This document shows positions 10,022 to 21,850 of a DNA stretch of 64,000 nucleotides, one piece after another; position 1 is the stretch's first letter; each line of letters begins with the position of its first letter. Under the pieces are notes generated by a model. That model had not been told where the DNA came from, did no database searches, and worked only from the letters and a program-made list of their open reading frames with translations. A program made the translations under genes and the position numbers. The stretch is from NCBI GenBank assembly GCA_018697195.1, contig CM031879.1:19713821-19777820 (forward strand), in the 5' to 3' direction. The stretch comes from Certhia americana. Its lineage: Eukaryota > Chordata > Aves > Passeriformes > Certhiidae.

Positions 10022-13000
10022 CTGTGAAAAGAGCATTATACCCCCACAGTTTAGTATGGAAATCATTAAAATGCTGTCATTCTTATAACAGTACCACAGT
10101 ATATATCTAAAATGTTTCCCCTGAGGATTTGATAATAGCTGTAACTTGTTGTTGGAAGCAAGTTTATCTGAGAAGCTGTTACAAAATTCAAGGATTACAG
10201 CAAATTTATGTTGTGTAGTTGCTGGAGATATTTAAAACACAGATCAGGAAGCAATTGTCTTTAAGCTTTCATTTTCTCTATATATTTTATGTAGCTTTTT
10301 GAATCAGATGCATTTAAAGAAGTTTCATGACGAATTGAAGTTCCTTTTTAAATCTTAAATAGTTTGAATGGATCTGGGAAAAAAACCCTCACTTTTTCAG
10401 CCTAAACAAATACTTTTTCTATCAAGTAATCTGTGTGAGACTTTTCAGTTTTCCCCTTACCTGAATACCTTGGCTACAGAGTAGAGAGCTTTCATGCAAT
10501 TTTAAATGAAAAGAATTGTGGTTGGATGGTCAAACTGAAAGTATGCTAAGATAATTGATCATTCTAACTGATAATGATATTGGCTTGTATTCTGTGCATT
10601 CCTGGCAGTTTAATAACCAGAAAGTTTGGGAACTCTCTCTCTGTTTCTGACATTATGGGCATTTGCCCAATACTACATGTAGATATGCCTAATATTTATA
10701 TCCATGGAGATCACTTGGGTGAATCTGAGATGTATGTAGGTTTTTGCTTTTCTTTTAGGTATATATAAAAATACTTCCAAGAAATTTTGGTTGATGCAGA
10801 AGTGAGGCTTACAGTAATATTTCATTGCTGAAATGCTAGTGACTGTGAAAGCTGTAAACAATCAGGTGCAATTAGTGCACAAATACATAGTCTGACTGGG
10901 CTGTGGAGACTTCTTTTCTCACAGGAATCTCAAAATTAAGACAATAAAAGTTGCTGATCATCTGTGTTCTGATATTGAGATAATGGGCAGAAAAGTTCTA
11001 GGTGCAACTGATATCATTTCTCAAAGGCAGGCACATACAAAAAAAGTCAAAGTGGGATGCTTTGGGGAATAACAATCTTACAGAGCTGTGGAGGTGTTTT
11101 TGGCCATGCTTTCTGTGACCGGAGGTCTGGCAGAGATGAAGCATTTTGGTTCTTAGCACTCAGAAGACTTCACAAGAGTCTTCCCAGACAATAGTTTGTT
11201 AAATCTAACTTGCCTGGTTATGAATGAAACAACCTGGAAAGAATTATGAGAACATCCTTGTAACAGTTTCTCAAACTATGTATTTCCCCTTCCTAAAACA
11301 AACCAGAGTTTTTTTCTTCTGACTCAGATGTTTCATATCATGAAATTAATCAAAGTAGTATTTACAACACAGAACAGGCTACGGCTGTTCTACAGACTGA
11401 CTTCTAGTGCTTGAAGTATTGTTGCCAAGTTCACCACTCCGAAGAGCAGAAGAGTATTTTAAAAGTTGTCCTGGGCAAGCCCAAGTAATTTTTTTTTTTA
11501 CCTCATGACTAAAATGAAATGAAAATATAGGAATTCTTTCTTATACTAATTAAGCAAGTGCTTACTTTCCTATGGTTATCGCAGTAACTTGTCCCAGAGT
11601 CAACAGTACTGATACACTGAAAGATTGAACTCTTGTTCTGTGTAGTCAATGATGACCTTAATAAGCCTCAATGGGCTTGGGTTTTTGACTACAAAAATAT
11701 GCTGGCAACATGGAGTCATCATTTTAAAAGTAGAAGATACGATGTAAGTGATCATAATGCTTTACATCCTGTTTACTTCCTTTATCCTTAAAAATTTCAT
11801 ATAATAATTGATCTCGCATACCTTATTTTGTGTTAAATTCATATCACCCCAGATCACAATTCCAGAAGCACCCAGTGCAGCAGATTCTCCAATGGTATGT
11901 ACCAGGTCATCCTGAAGGAAAATATGCAAAGAATCATACAAATATTGGTAAGTAACCTGTATCATAAGGGAAAATGAAAAAAAGCATAGAGTAAATGACA
12001 TATCCAAAATAACTGCTTTGAAGACAGAAGCAATGATACACAATGCAAATGTCCTGCTCTCAATTGCGCAATTTTATGCAGGAATTGGATTGCACAGGTG
12101 ATACCAGAAAATGTTGCTGACAGTATCCAATTTAGATATGTCATCCGGTTAGAAGAACAAGGCTGTAAAACTGAGCTTGTGCTTAGGCATGTGACATACA
12201 CTCCTCCAGCCATGTTAAGGCTTAACCAGAAAGTGCTAAAACAGAAGAGTAACAAGAGAAAGAGCTTTCAACAGTAGGAATCTGTCATTTCTAGAGAACA
12301 TCTCTGGTCTTTTACAGAGATTGATTTGGGAAATTTGTTTCTGTTCAGTTCTCCTTCTAGGGTTAGTTATTTGCCCAGTCCTAGCAAAATGCTAAGGCCT
12401 ATATGGGATGGGAGAGGACTATGATAATGAAAAAAAAAAAAATAAAACAGCACGTTACTGTAGGGCACAACACAGAAATTAAAAAAAAAATTAATGTAAA
12501 GATTATAGGATTTCAGTTATTTATTAGGATCCCAGCAGGGCCCCTGACAGCACCCCTTGCTCCCTGAAAGTATCCACAGAGCTGGGGACAACACTTGTTA
12601 GTGCTCTGTCCAGAATGTGGGAGGACACCAGATAGAATGCCATCACCGGGACTCTAACTTCCCCTTCCTCGTGGGCTGAACACCAACAAGAGATTTCCCA
12701 GAGTGGTGGTATCTCTAATGGGGGGTGTCTATAAAAATGTGAAGGGAAAAGTATAGCCAGAACTGCAATAAGATGATTGGATTTTAAGGAGAGCCTAACC
12801 TTAACTAACTCAAGACATGCTGAAATACCATTTTAAAAGCTGCTTGAGTACAACTAAGGACAGAATTTTCTCACTAGCTTTAAACACTTGTTAAGGAAAG
12901 AAATACTCCTTTTTACTGATTTTTGGGGTTTTTTTTTTATATGACCTAAAAAGCAGGTAGTAGGTGAGCCTAGTATTACTAATTCTCTTGGCAAGACTTT

Positions 13001-14266
13001 ACTCATATTTTTTTCCTCTGACAAAGTGTGCTAAATATGTTTTCTAGTTTTGTGATATTTTGTTATATGTGAGGACAACTCATAGAATAAAACACTATTG
13101 GATAAATATAATGAGGAAGGTTGGAAAATAGACCTCTTAGTGTTCCATTTCGTCAAATTTCTTTGGTGGATTAATTTAATTTTTAGACAAAATTGCACAC
13201 TTCTTTCTGATGCAAGTTAGTATATTTGCTAAATAAGTGTCACCTGGTAATTTCTTGCCAGGTATATTTGTACTGTGTAAGGTCTAGCTTCACTCACCTC
13301 AGAGAGATATTCCTCATAGACATCTGTGAATACTGGACGTGTATATACAAAAACTGGAAGGGGATGACTAGAGTTAGAGACATAGGAAGTTCTAATGGCT
13401 TCTTGAACTCTGTTGCGAACAAAAAGTTGAGCATTTCTGGAAGATTTTAAGGCTGTCTCTAGATAGATAGATGGATAAAGTGCTGTGCTTTTCTCCCATA
13501 ACCAGTTAAGCTCATTATTTCTTTCTATTTCAATATCTAAACAGGTTCCTGTATAATTGTGTGGGTTTTGTTTGTAATCATAGTTATAACAGTCTGGATA
13601 AAGGTAATATCCCCATAGACGATTTGGTTTCATCTCTATGCCCAGCTTCAAAGTTTCCAACATAAATGATTTTGCTGCAAATTCAAATTCTGTTTTAGCT
13701 ATAGTTCTGGCCCCAGCTTCTGATAGACTGAGGTCTCTCTGCTGAACTAACTCAATCGATTCCTGTCTGTAAATATCTTTTGATCCCCAGTTCCTTATCC
13801 ACACAGGTCTCCAGTTTTCCCAGTCAATGACAGCCAATCCAAGTTGTTCATCTGAAGGAATGTAGAACTGGATGTCCTCTTCAGCTTTTTTTAAATGATT
13901 TTCCAGCAGTGATAGTTGAGGGAGTCCTCCATTGAACGCCTCTCCTGTGGCTTCATTTTTGTAAGGGTAGTAGCCAAGCCTGTCTGGATAAAAGAGAGTG
14001 ATGTTTTGCCCAATGGATGTCTTTAGTGTGCTTCCAATTAGAGGAAAAAAATTCATGTCCAGCTGCACTCCAGTCCTTTCAGTACAAAGTTCTGTAGGAG
14101 CATTCCAGATAGAAAGGAAAGGTGAATTAGAAACAAGTGGAGGAGCTCTTATGTTCAGAGATGAGCAACAAGAAACTAGAAGAGTGGCAAACACCACACT
14201 AGATGCTACAGGATATGTACATGTAACACAGGTGCCAAAACTTTGCTTTTGTCTTACAGTTTCCAT
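9317..14266 (-). CDS. SPAM1: Hyaluronidase, SPAM1 (PH-20)/HYAL4 group, complete three-exon gene
   Basis: This is a GH56 endo-beta-N-acetylhexosaminidase that cuts hyaluronan; PH-20 is the sperm-surface member. Coding exons on the minus strand are 14266-13298 (323 codons), 11911-11822 (30 codons) and 10021-9317 (234 codons plus stop), all joined in phase 0, giving 587 residues. Splice sites are GAG/GTGAGT and TTCAG/GAT for intron 1 and AAG/GTATGC and CACAG/AAC for intron 2. Visible features are a hydrophobic leader at about residues 18-34, the substrate-loop motif LGYYPY near 97, the catalytic motif [10 protein letters not shown] with Asp148 and Glu150, [10 protein letters not shown] in exon 2, and a Cys-rich C-terminal module at about 381-463. 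N-glycosylation sequons include N88, N237 and N298. It is longer than mammalian PH-20 (about 510 residues) because of a Ser/Thr-rich tail, about 470-553, with a hydrophobic segment near 556-571. The motifs CSQVLCQ, YLHLNP and HCYAGHSC favour SPAM1 over HYAL4. Family membership is very sure, the orthologue symbol moderately so. Confidence 0.92.
10022..13297 (-). other. Introns 1 and 2 of the hyaluronidase gene (minus exon 2)
   Basis: Intron 1 is 13297-11912 and intron 2 is 11821-10022, both with GT...AG ends on the minus strand. Intron 1 contains two A-runs at about 12430-12443 and 12480-12490 and a locally GC-richer block at about 12530-12730 of unknown origin. I see no other coding signal in either intron. 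Confidence 0.85.
11822..11911 (-). CDS. SPAM1: Hyaluronidase exon 2 (30 codons)
   Basis: This 90-bp exon encodes [19 protein letters not shown] followed by [11 protein letters not shown], the strongly conserved short exon of vertebrate hyaluronidases. It is preceded by a pyrimidine-rich acceptor ending CAG and followed by GTATGC. Both ends are phase 0, so it joins exons 1 and 3 without changing frame. Confidence 0.93.
13298..14266 (-). CDS. SPAM1: Hyaluronidase exon 1: leader and most of the catalytic barrel
   Basis: This exon has 323 codons beginning [10 protein letters not shown]. After the hydrophobic leader it reads LNIRAPP, then WNAPTELC, where mature hyaluronidases begin. It carries the catalytic Asp148-Trp-Glu150 and the conserved [13 protein letters not shown] and [11 protein letters not shown] blocks. 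It closes with [19 protein letters not shown] immediately before a strong donor. The frame is free of stops throughout. An upstream non-coding exon is possible: an acceptor-like TTTTTGTCTGATCAG lies just 5' of the start. This is not proved. Confidence 0.93.
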
Positions 14267-15764
14267 TGTAGCGTGTGCAGTGACATCAGGTGCTTCTGAT
14301 CAGACAAAAATTAGAATGCTCTCTGGATGTTCAGAATGTTGGTAGTCTATCAAAGATTTCACCATACAGTATATTTCTTCAGATTAATACCTATTAAGCA
14401 ATATTCCTTGGATGTAAAATAGGGGTGTCCTTTCTACAAGGCTCGCTGTCATTTCAGGCTGCAGGAAACTTTTCAACAACTTCTCAGACCTAATGCAGAA
14501 AAAGAAGCAAATGTAAAGTAAGAAATTATAAATACTTAATTTCTAACCTTGAAACAAATACCATTTCTGATTTTGAATACATTGTAATGCTTGAATACAA
14601 TTTGCCTTTGAAGGAAAAGAACAATGTACAACCAGAGAGAAATAAACTATACTATTTCACTGTCAGTTTTATACCTAAAACTTAGATGTAAAAAACCTAG
14701 ATTTAAAACAGACAGTGGAACAGTATTCAGTGGCTCATAGATCAGTGAGTGTACTCAGAAATAGTCCTGATTGTGTCAGTTACTGATGTCTGTAAAAATG
14801 AGCAGTGACTTCTCTTAATCAACAGCACTGCATGTATAATATTTCTCAGCCACATCAAAATAAAGTTCTAATCTTTCATTTGTTAATTTTACAGAGCCCT
14901 TAAGGGAAGATACAAGATAACACAAAACAAACCTGGGCTGTTTTACACTTGCAAAAAAAACCAATCAATGGATACTCATTTTACTCAGTAAGGTATCTGA
15001 AATATTGTAGGCACTCTATCTTCTGTCCAGGCCTCTTTTAAACAGGCTCAAACACCTGTGTATCACTTTGGTATATGGCTATATGTTACTTCAGGCCATT
15101 TGAGATTTACAGATTAAGTGGCCCCAAGTCCAGTCTGCCCCGGGCTGCAGTTCATTAGGAGAGCTGAGGCTGTTCATACACCCACAGTGAGCAGTCACAT
15201 TTAGTGGTGATAGCCTCAGTACAGGCATCAGCTTTTACATAGAATCCCACTAGCTGAAGCATTCTCTGTGCAGTAACTCCTAAATCTACATTCATTTTGA
15301 TTTTGAAATGGTTCAAACCTGAATCCACCACTTTCTGTAGAGGCCTTGTGATGAGGCAATAGAGTACGTAAGGACTTTATAAGAGTGTACACAAAAATAG
15401 AGGGGTCACCATGAAGTTGTCAGCGGAATGGCTAACAAGGTAAAATCCCTAAGGACAGTTTCAAAAAAAGGCAAAGAAGATTTTCGTTTGTATTTACTGA
15501 ATTCAGCCAGGAGTGGGATCTACAAATCTTTGTATAAAATCAGTGGATGGACTGAAATCTAAATGTTCATGAAGATATATCATCATTCCACAGCTGCTGA
15601 TGTGATAGCTAAAGAAACCCTGCCAAGAATCAGTTTTATAAACTAGACTTAGATCGTAGATCTTATCACCAGGAAAGAAGATGTGGCTCTGTTCATTTAA
15701 ATTGCTTCAAGAGTAGTACCTCATTTGCATGGCATCTGCTTAATGAAACTGGTAGAAAACAGGT
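14267..15764. other. Upstream flank of the hyaluronidase gene
   Basis: This AT-rich sequence should contain the hyaluronidase promoter and any untranslated first exon. There is no CpG island, in keeping with a tissue-restricted gene. No core promoter element was identified with confidence and no repeat family is recognised. Confidence 0.5.
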
Positions 15765-17650
15765 CTGAATGCATTTCCCCCAGCTGCCCTGAAGTGACAG
15801 CAGGAAAAAGCCATCTCTCCTCAGAGCTAAACAATTTTGGCTCTCTCAGCCTCTCCTCATATGACAAATAATGCTCATATGCTATAATCCCTTATTCATC
15901 TTTGTAGCAACTTGCTAGATTTGCTTCAGTATGCCCATTGCTTTATTGTACTGGGGAGTCAAAGGTGGACACAACACTCCAGATGTGGCATCATCAGTGC
16001 TAACAGGAGGAATAAACTGGTTGGTGGTGTATACTCTTGTTAGTGCCACTCAAAAGGCTGTTGGTCTTCTTGGCTGCAAAGATGTTACTCAATCCAGTCA
16101 ACACCTTAGAACCTATTCTGCAACTTCATTCCAGGCATTCAGCTCACAAACATGTACTAGTGCATGGGGTTATTCCTCTCCAGGTGTAGGGCTTGATGTT
16201 TTCTTATGTTGAACTTGATGAGGTTTCTGTCAGCCTCTTTCTCCTGTCTGTGGAGGTCCCTTTAGATAGTAGCATGATCCTGTGGCATATCAACCACTCC
16301 CAAGTCTGGATTATCTGTAAACTTGCCATGGGAACACTCTTCCCCATTATCCAGATAATTAATCAGGATGTTATATAGTATTGGACCTAGTATGAAGTCT
16401 TAGTGTACATTGCTAGAAACAGGCTTCCAGCTGGACTTTGATGGGCCTCCACCTGTGCATCCTGGACTGATCACAACTCTTTGAGCCTGACAATTCAGAG
16501 AGTTTTCAGTTTCACTGTCAGTTATCTAGCTTGTACTTAATCAGTGAGAATGCTACAGGAGACTATTGAAAGCCTTGCTAAAATCAAGACCAGCGGTATC
16601 CAGTGTTCTCCCCTTGTCCACCAAGCCAGTCATCTCTTTGTAGAAGGCTGACAGGTTGGGCAGGTCTAATTTCATCTTTGCTAATCCATGCTGGCTACTT
16701 GCAATCACATTATGGTTCCTAATGTAAATATTTTCCAAAATTATTTGCTCTCTCAACCTCCCTCTCAAGGGTTTGGGGTGAGGCTGCTCTGACCTGCCTA
16801 TACTTCCTTGGATTTCCTTTTTTAAACTTTTTTAAGAAAGGAGTTACTTTTACTTTCTTACAGTCCTTGGGATCTCCCCTAATGACTGTGACTATTCAAA
16901 TATTATCAGCAATGACATCAGCAGCTTCTTCAGCACATACTGCTCCTTGCAGGCACATACCATTATGTCCCATAAACTTGTGTATATCCAGTCTGCATAA
17001 ATGTTCCTGACCCTGCTTGTCTTTTGCTACCGGATCTCCTGCCAGCCCCACTCAGCACTAGGCCAACATTTTCCCTTGTCTTCTGCTGCTGTTATACCTC
17101 TAGAAGCCCTTCACACACCTTGCCAGATTCAACTCCAGGTGGACTCTGTGTTTCTTAACCACTTCCCAGCAGCTCAAATAGTATTTCTTGTTCACTTGAC
17201 CCTGCTAGTACCTCATGTTTGCTTCCTTTGTGTGTCTGAGCTCAGCCAGGAGTTTGCCCTGTCATTTCTTTATTTCCTGTATATGGAGATTTTTGAGCTC
17301 AGTAAAGGTTGTTATTTTATTTTTATTCTTAAAAATCAGTCAGCTCCTGGACCCTTCTCTCCAGGGCTATCACCCAAGGAATTCTTCCAAGCTGATGCTT
17401 CTAGATGCCAAAATGTGCTTTCCTGAAGGCAGTGGTTGATCTTGCAATTTCCTTTGTTGCCTCTTTTTAAGATCCTGAATTACATCATCTCATAATCACT
17501 ACAGCCAAGACCCAGCCTTTACCTTTTCTGTTTGTAACTATGAGGTACATCAGAGCATATCTCTTCCTGGCTCCTGCATTATCCTAAGTGACACTTCCTG
17601 AGATAAAGCAGGTAGAGACTTCCAGGACAAACTTAAAGCATTCCATACTG
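15765..17650 (-). mobile_element. Degenerate CR1 LINE, ORF2 endonuclease and reverse-transcriptase region, antisense
   Basis: Read on the minus strand, this is a decayed CR1 pol gene. At about 16768-16553 it gives SSQHGLAKMKLDLPNLSAFY, then EMTGLVDKGRTLDTAGLDFSKAF, which is the CR1 reverse-transcriptase block ending in the LDFSKAF motif. On its 5' side, near 16850-16790, is a TPFLKK...GNPRKYRQV-like stretch. Further on, about 17430-17650, are sequences resembling the antisense of the CR1 endonuclease (CCTTTGTTGCCTC, ATCTCATAATCACTACAGCC). Toward 15765 the antisense of the post-RT segment ends with GGCTCTCTCAGCCTCTCCTC. The element has many stops and indels and lacks its 3' terminus, so it is inactive. 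Boundaries are approximate. Confidence 0.82.
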
Positions 17651-20600
17651 GAATTCTGGAGAAACACCTTTTTCCACTTTTGCAAATACAGCTTATTCAA
17701 ATTAAATAAATTTTCACACATAACCAGCTGATACACACCAGCATTTGCCAGGACAGTGATCTTTTATGTGATTGGTTTGGTCACAAGAAAGTGGGAAGGC
17801 CTCAGAAAGAAGCTGTAGGAGTAGTTTGACTTCTGCTGTTCCTCTAGCTTTGGTTATAAGAGATTTCTTGCCCCCATGGAAGTCAGAAAACTACAGAACA
17901 CAAATTTTATTATTTGTTCCTGTAAGTTGTTTTGGGGTTTTTTTTATGAGTGGATTTTAGTAATAGGCTGACTTGATGTAAACAAAGAGGAAAACTTTGT
18001 TTTACATATTACATTTCCTGGTTTAGCTAGAATTCATTTACTATTGGCTAATCTTGCAAAGTTAAATTTGTCTGATTGTTGGGAAATGGTTTTTCTCCAA
18101 ATCTTGCTGTGATGTACTCTGCTGGGTATGAGTTAACAGATTATTTTATGTGATAGTTTTCAGTGAAAAGGATTGCCTTCATCCCAGCCTAACGAAGACA
18201 GCTCTGATAAATGTTACTCTCTTCAGCCACCTTGATGTTGATCTAAGTGAGCTGAGTCATAAAGCTGCCCTTCTCCTTGTCAAAAAGTCAATTACTTTAC
18301 AATATATTGACACTAATTGTTCATGGGATACTTGACTGGAAGTACATATTGATGGAGCTAAGTGCATTTTGTCTAGGGAAAAAGCTTTGACTTTAGATTT
18401 TCCCAAATCTGGCATTTTTAAAGGTTAAGCATTACAGGAAATTATATTAATTTTCTTGGCTTAATTATTGCATCATTTTACACAGCATAAACTGGACTGC
18501 AGAAACACACATGGTTGAAAGTACAAGTGTGCTCTTGTGTTTCGGTAATTACAGAGTCATAGATTTGGGACATGCCACATGTCCCTGAAAAGGTGGACCC
18601 TGAAAAGGTTCCACTGGACCAAAGACAGTTTGATAACAAAAAGTAAAGGAGTATTATACGTACCCTTGAACTTCACACAAATCGATGTTCGTTATCCCAC
18701 AAGTGGATGGTGTATTGCATCAAAAAGCATTGTTTATACTGTTTGGCTTATGTTCAAAACCTGTCACTAAACATTAGAGGAATTCAGCTTTGAGGCTTTT
18801 TATGAAAATTAGACATGAGATTCCACATTCAGCCTTCATATAATTAGACATTGATTAGTCAAGTCAGATCTGCTAACATTAAACTTAAACCAATAAATGA
18901 AAAGACTGTCTGACATTCTTATATGAATAGTATTAGTTACACTTACTGAATTTCAAGCAAAAGTCTGTAAAATCTTTTGTGCACACACAAAAGCAGGTGT
19001 GCTCTGCATGATTTCTAAAGCAGGAGGTGAGTGTTACTGAACTGTGCTACCTTGTTGAACAACAGCATGTAAGAACACTTGTAATGCCAAGATCATCAAT
19101 GTAGTCGTCATTTTAGATTACAGATTACATAATTGTCATATGTTTATTAACTGTTTCTTTCATTGACAACGTATGATATTGCCTATTTATTAATGGCATA
19201 ATAATAGAAAAAGTACAGATGTAAAGATTGGCTGGTCTTTTCCCTATGCCAAAGAAAATATGGATGCAGAAGTTGGCATGTAGAACTGCAGGGGTTTTAT
19301 GGGACACAAAAATCGAGCTCTTTAAATCTTGGCATTTAAGTCTTTAAATGCCTGAGGCTGTGATGTAAGGTGTATGGTCAAATATGCAGATAGGACCAGA
19401 ATATTAAGGATTTATTCCTTATTCTTTTGTCTTTGTATAAATAATAGATGCTGCAGTGTAGAAATAACTCTTGATGTTACAGACAAAATAAGGTATTAGA
19501 CAGTGTAAAACCTAAGTGCTTTTGTATTTTCCCTTATCTGAAGGTTACAAAAATGTAAAGTTGTACAGATGCCTAAGGACTCAATTCTAGCTTCTGTGAA
19601 GAGGTCAGCACTGATTAAGTCCTAAGGAGAGATAGAATAGACTTCTGAGGAGCAGACTAAGTAAAAATTAAATTAAATGTTAATGTATTTAAACTTGAAA
19701 AACCTGAAGGAGAATCCAAAGCATTTTTTGAAGTTACCAACAATACTGATACAGCCATACACAGTTTTTCTAAATAGGATCAAATCAGCCCACACTGCTG
19801 GGAAGGGGCTGTCTGAGGTTAACACAAGTATTTTTATAGATCAGTGGAAAAAAGTCCATGTGTCTGACATCTGTCCTGCTCTGTCCTTGGTGTTCTAGTG
19901 GTGCTACTGTGAGAAATGGCCCTGTTCAATTTTGTTTTAGAGGGGTCTTTCTTCTGAATGAAGGGGACAGTATCACTGTTGCAACTTCAAATTAAACCCT
20001 CCTGCTCTTTTCAGAGATGCATGTTCTGGCTGGAGTCTGTTTGTTTGCTACAAATAGGTGTCAGTCATGAAACAGCCACAAAAGAAAGGGAAGAACAACA
20101 ATGTAGTATTATTGCATTCCTTATTTGGGTCATTTTGGCATTTTTTAAAGAGGCAATGACATTCAGTTAACACAAACACACATGGGTGTTGCAATGATAA
20201 CATTAACATTTGTGAGGAATAGAAAGCTCCACAGAAAGAAGGTCCACCTCTGGAAGTATGAACCATCTGTGCTACACAGCTGATGGCAGGTTTAATCCAT
20301 GAAGGATGAGATTTGCGCAGAGGCTGTAGCCTCATTTTTACAAGTGCATTAAGCTTCACATCTCAGTAAAGTCAGAATTTGGTAAGCAGTGATCTTGACT
20401 GTGGTTTTAAAACTCCACTCTCATTTCAGCAGATTCTTCTCAGTTGGGCTAAGGCAACTGTTAATGAGGCCAGGTAATGAATTGTTGAGGTTGAAAATGC
20501 CTCAGCTGATACAGATGAGAGGAAGGGGTTGTTATAATTAGTTACATGAACCAGCAAAACTGGCTAGTTTAGTCAGCATTAGTCTGATTTAAGAGATGCT

Positions 20601-21776
20601 TATCAAACTACACCCCAATGCTGTGGCTATCCTTATTATCAAGAACTGTCAAATCATCTCTTTCATCATTGGGTACTCCCATTCCTGAGTTCCGCTTCTG
20701 ACTACAGGGCAATGAGTACATGAGGACCTGAAAAAATCTTCTAAAAAATTTCTGCCAGCATTCCTTACTGTTGCCTATGGAAAAAAATCAAAATATGCCC
20801 GTGATGTAAAGGTCAGGAACTCAGCATCCACACTGTAGACAGCCCTCCTTAAAAATACCTATGCAAAAGTAGTCAAACAACTTTTTAATTATTGAAATGA
20901 GTTAAATATATGGTTTTAAGTAATTTTATTTAAATTAGTAAAATTATACATTTTTACTAAACTTACCCAATTATTTTCATTCTTATGATGACTGCTGCAG
21001 TGTTCCAGGATTACTTTCATGTATTTAATAAATTCTCTTTTTTTTTCTCTTGCAAGTTCTTATTCTCAATTTTATAAAAGTTCTTAATATCCTAACAGCC
21101 TGTTAATTGATGTTCTGATTTGGTTTTTAGCAAGTTAGCCAAATAAACTATTTGAAAACATTCCCAAGAGTACTTGAAAAAAATTTCCTTTGCTGTATTG
21201 TGAATAAATAGATTTTGGAATGATGGTTTCTATTGCAGAGGAATCAGGGAAATAGAGTACTTTACAAAGTCATACATGATCAACTCTTTATTTTATCTCA
21301 ATAAGATTTTCCTGTAAAACAAACTTCACTGCTTGCCAAATCTGTAGTATTTTGAGGCAAAACAAGCCCAAACATTCTCTATAGCAGGAAAAATGCATTA
21401 GCAGTCAATATAGAATTTTAAAATATAATTGTATATTTACCATTAATATAAATTATTAATATATAGCTAATTAAAGGCAAGAACAACCTGGAAGCATATT
21501 TGGATCACTGTACTATACCTGCTATCCTAACTTAGAATACTGGGCAAATCACAGCCCAGTTTTTAAAAGCATCTAGTGGTTTTCTTTGGTTTGTTTTTAG
21601 TCAATGTTTTTAGTCAAATATATTTTTCACTATATTACACTGAAACCTCTTAAATAATTCTAATTAGTAGCATTCAAAAAAAAGAAACACAAACAAAAGG
21701 CAAACCAAATTTTCTTTGGACTTGTATATTCAGCCTCTTCTTTGTTCTGACTGCTTCCTGAAGTAGAAGGTCAAAT
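17651..21776. other. Non-coding stretch, nothing recognised
   Basis: AT-rich sequence with short open frames only. I found no recognisable protein, RNA gene or repeat family, though old, diverged transposon remnants cannot be excluded by eye. Confidence 0.5.
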
Positions 21777-21850
21777 TTCATAGTCTTAGAATGGTTTGAG
21801 TTAGGAGGGACCTTTAAAGGTCACCTGGTCCAACATACACTAGGGATATT
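21777..21850 (-). mobile_element. CR1 LINE 3'-end fragment, antisense
   Basis: The string TCATAGTCTTAGAATGGTTT, then GAGTTAGGAGGGACCTTTAA and AGGTCACCTGGTCCAACA, is the antisense of a CR1 3' end. The flanking sequence to the right is too diverged to extend the call safely. Confidence 0.8.

Noticed and set aside
17001..17439. 141-codon plus-strand frame
   Set aside because: It lies on the opposite strand of the degenerate CR1 element and is explained by that repeat.
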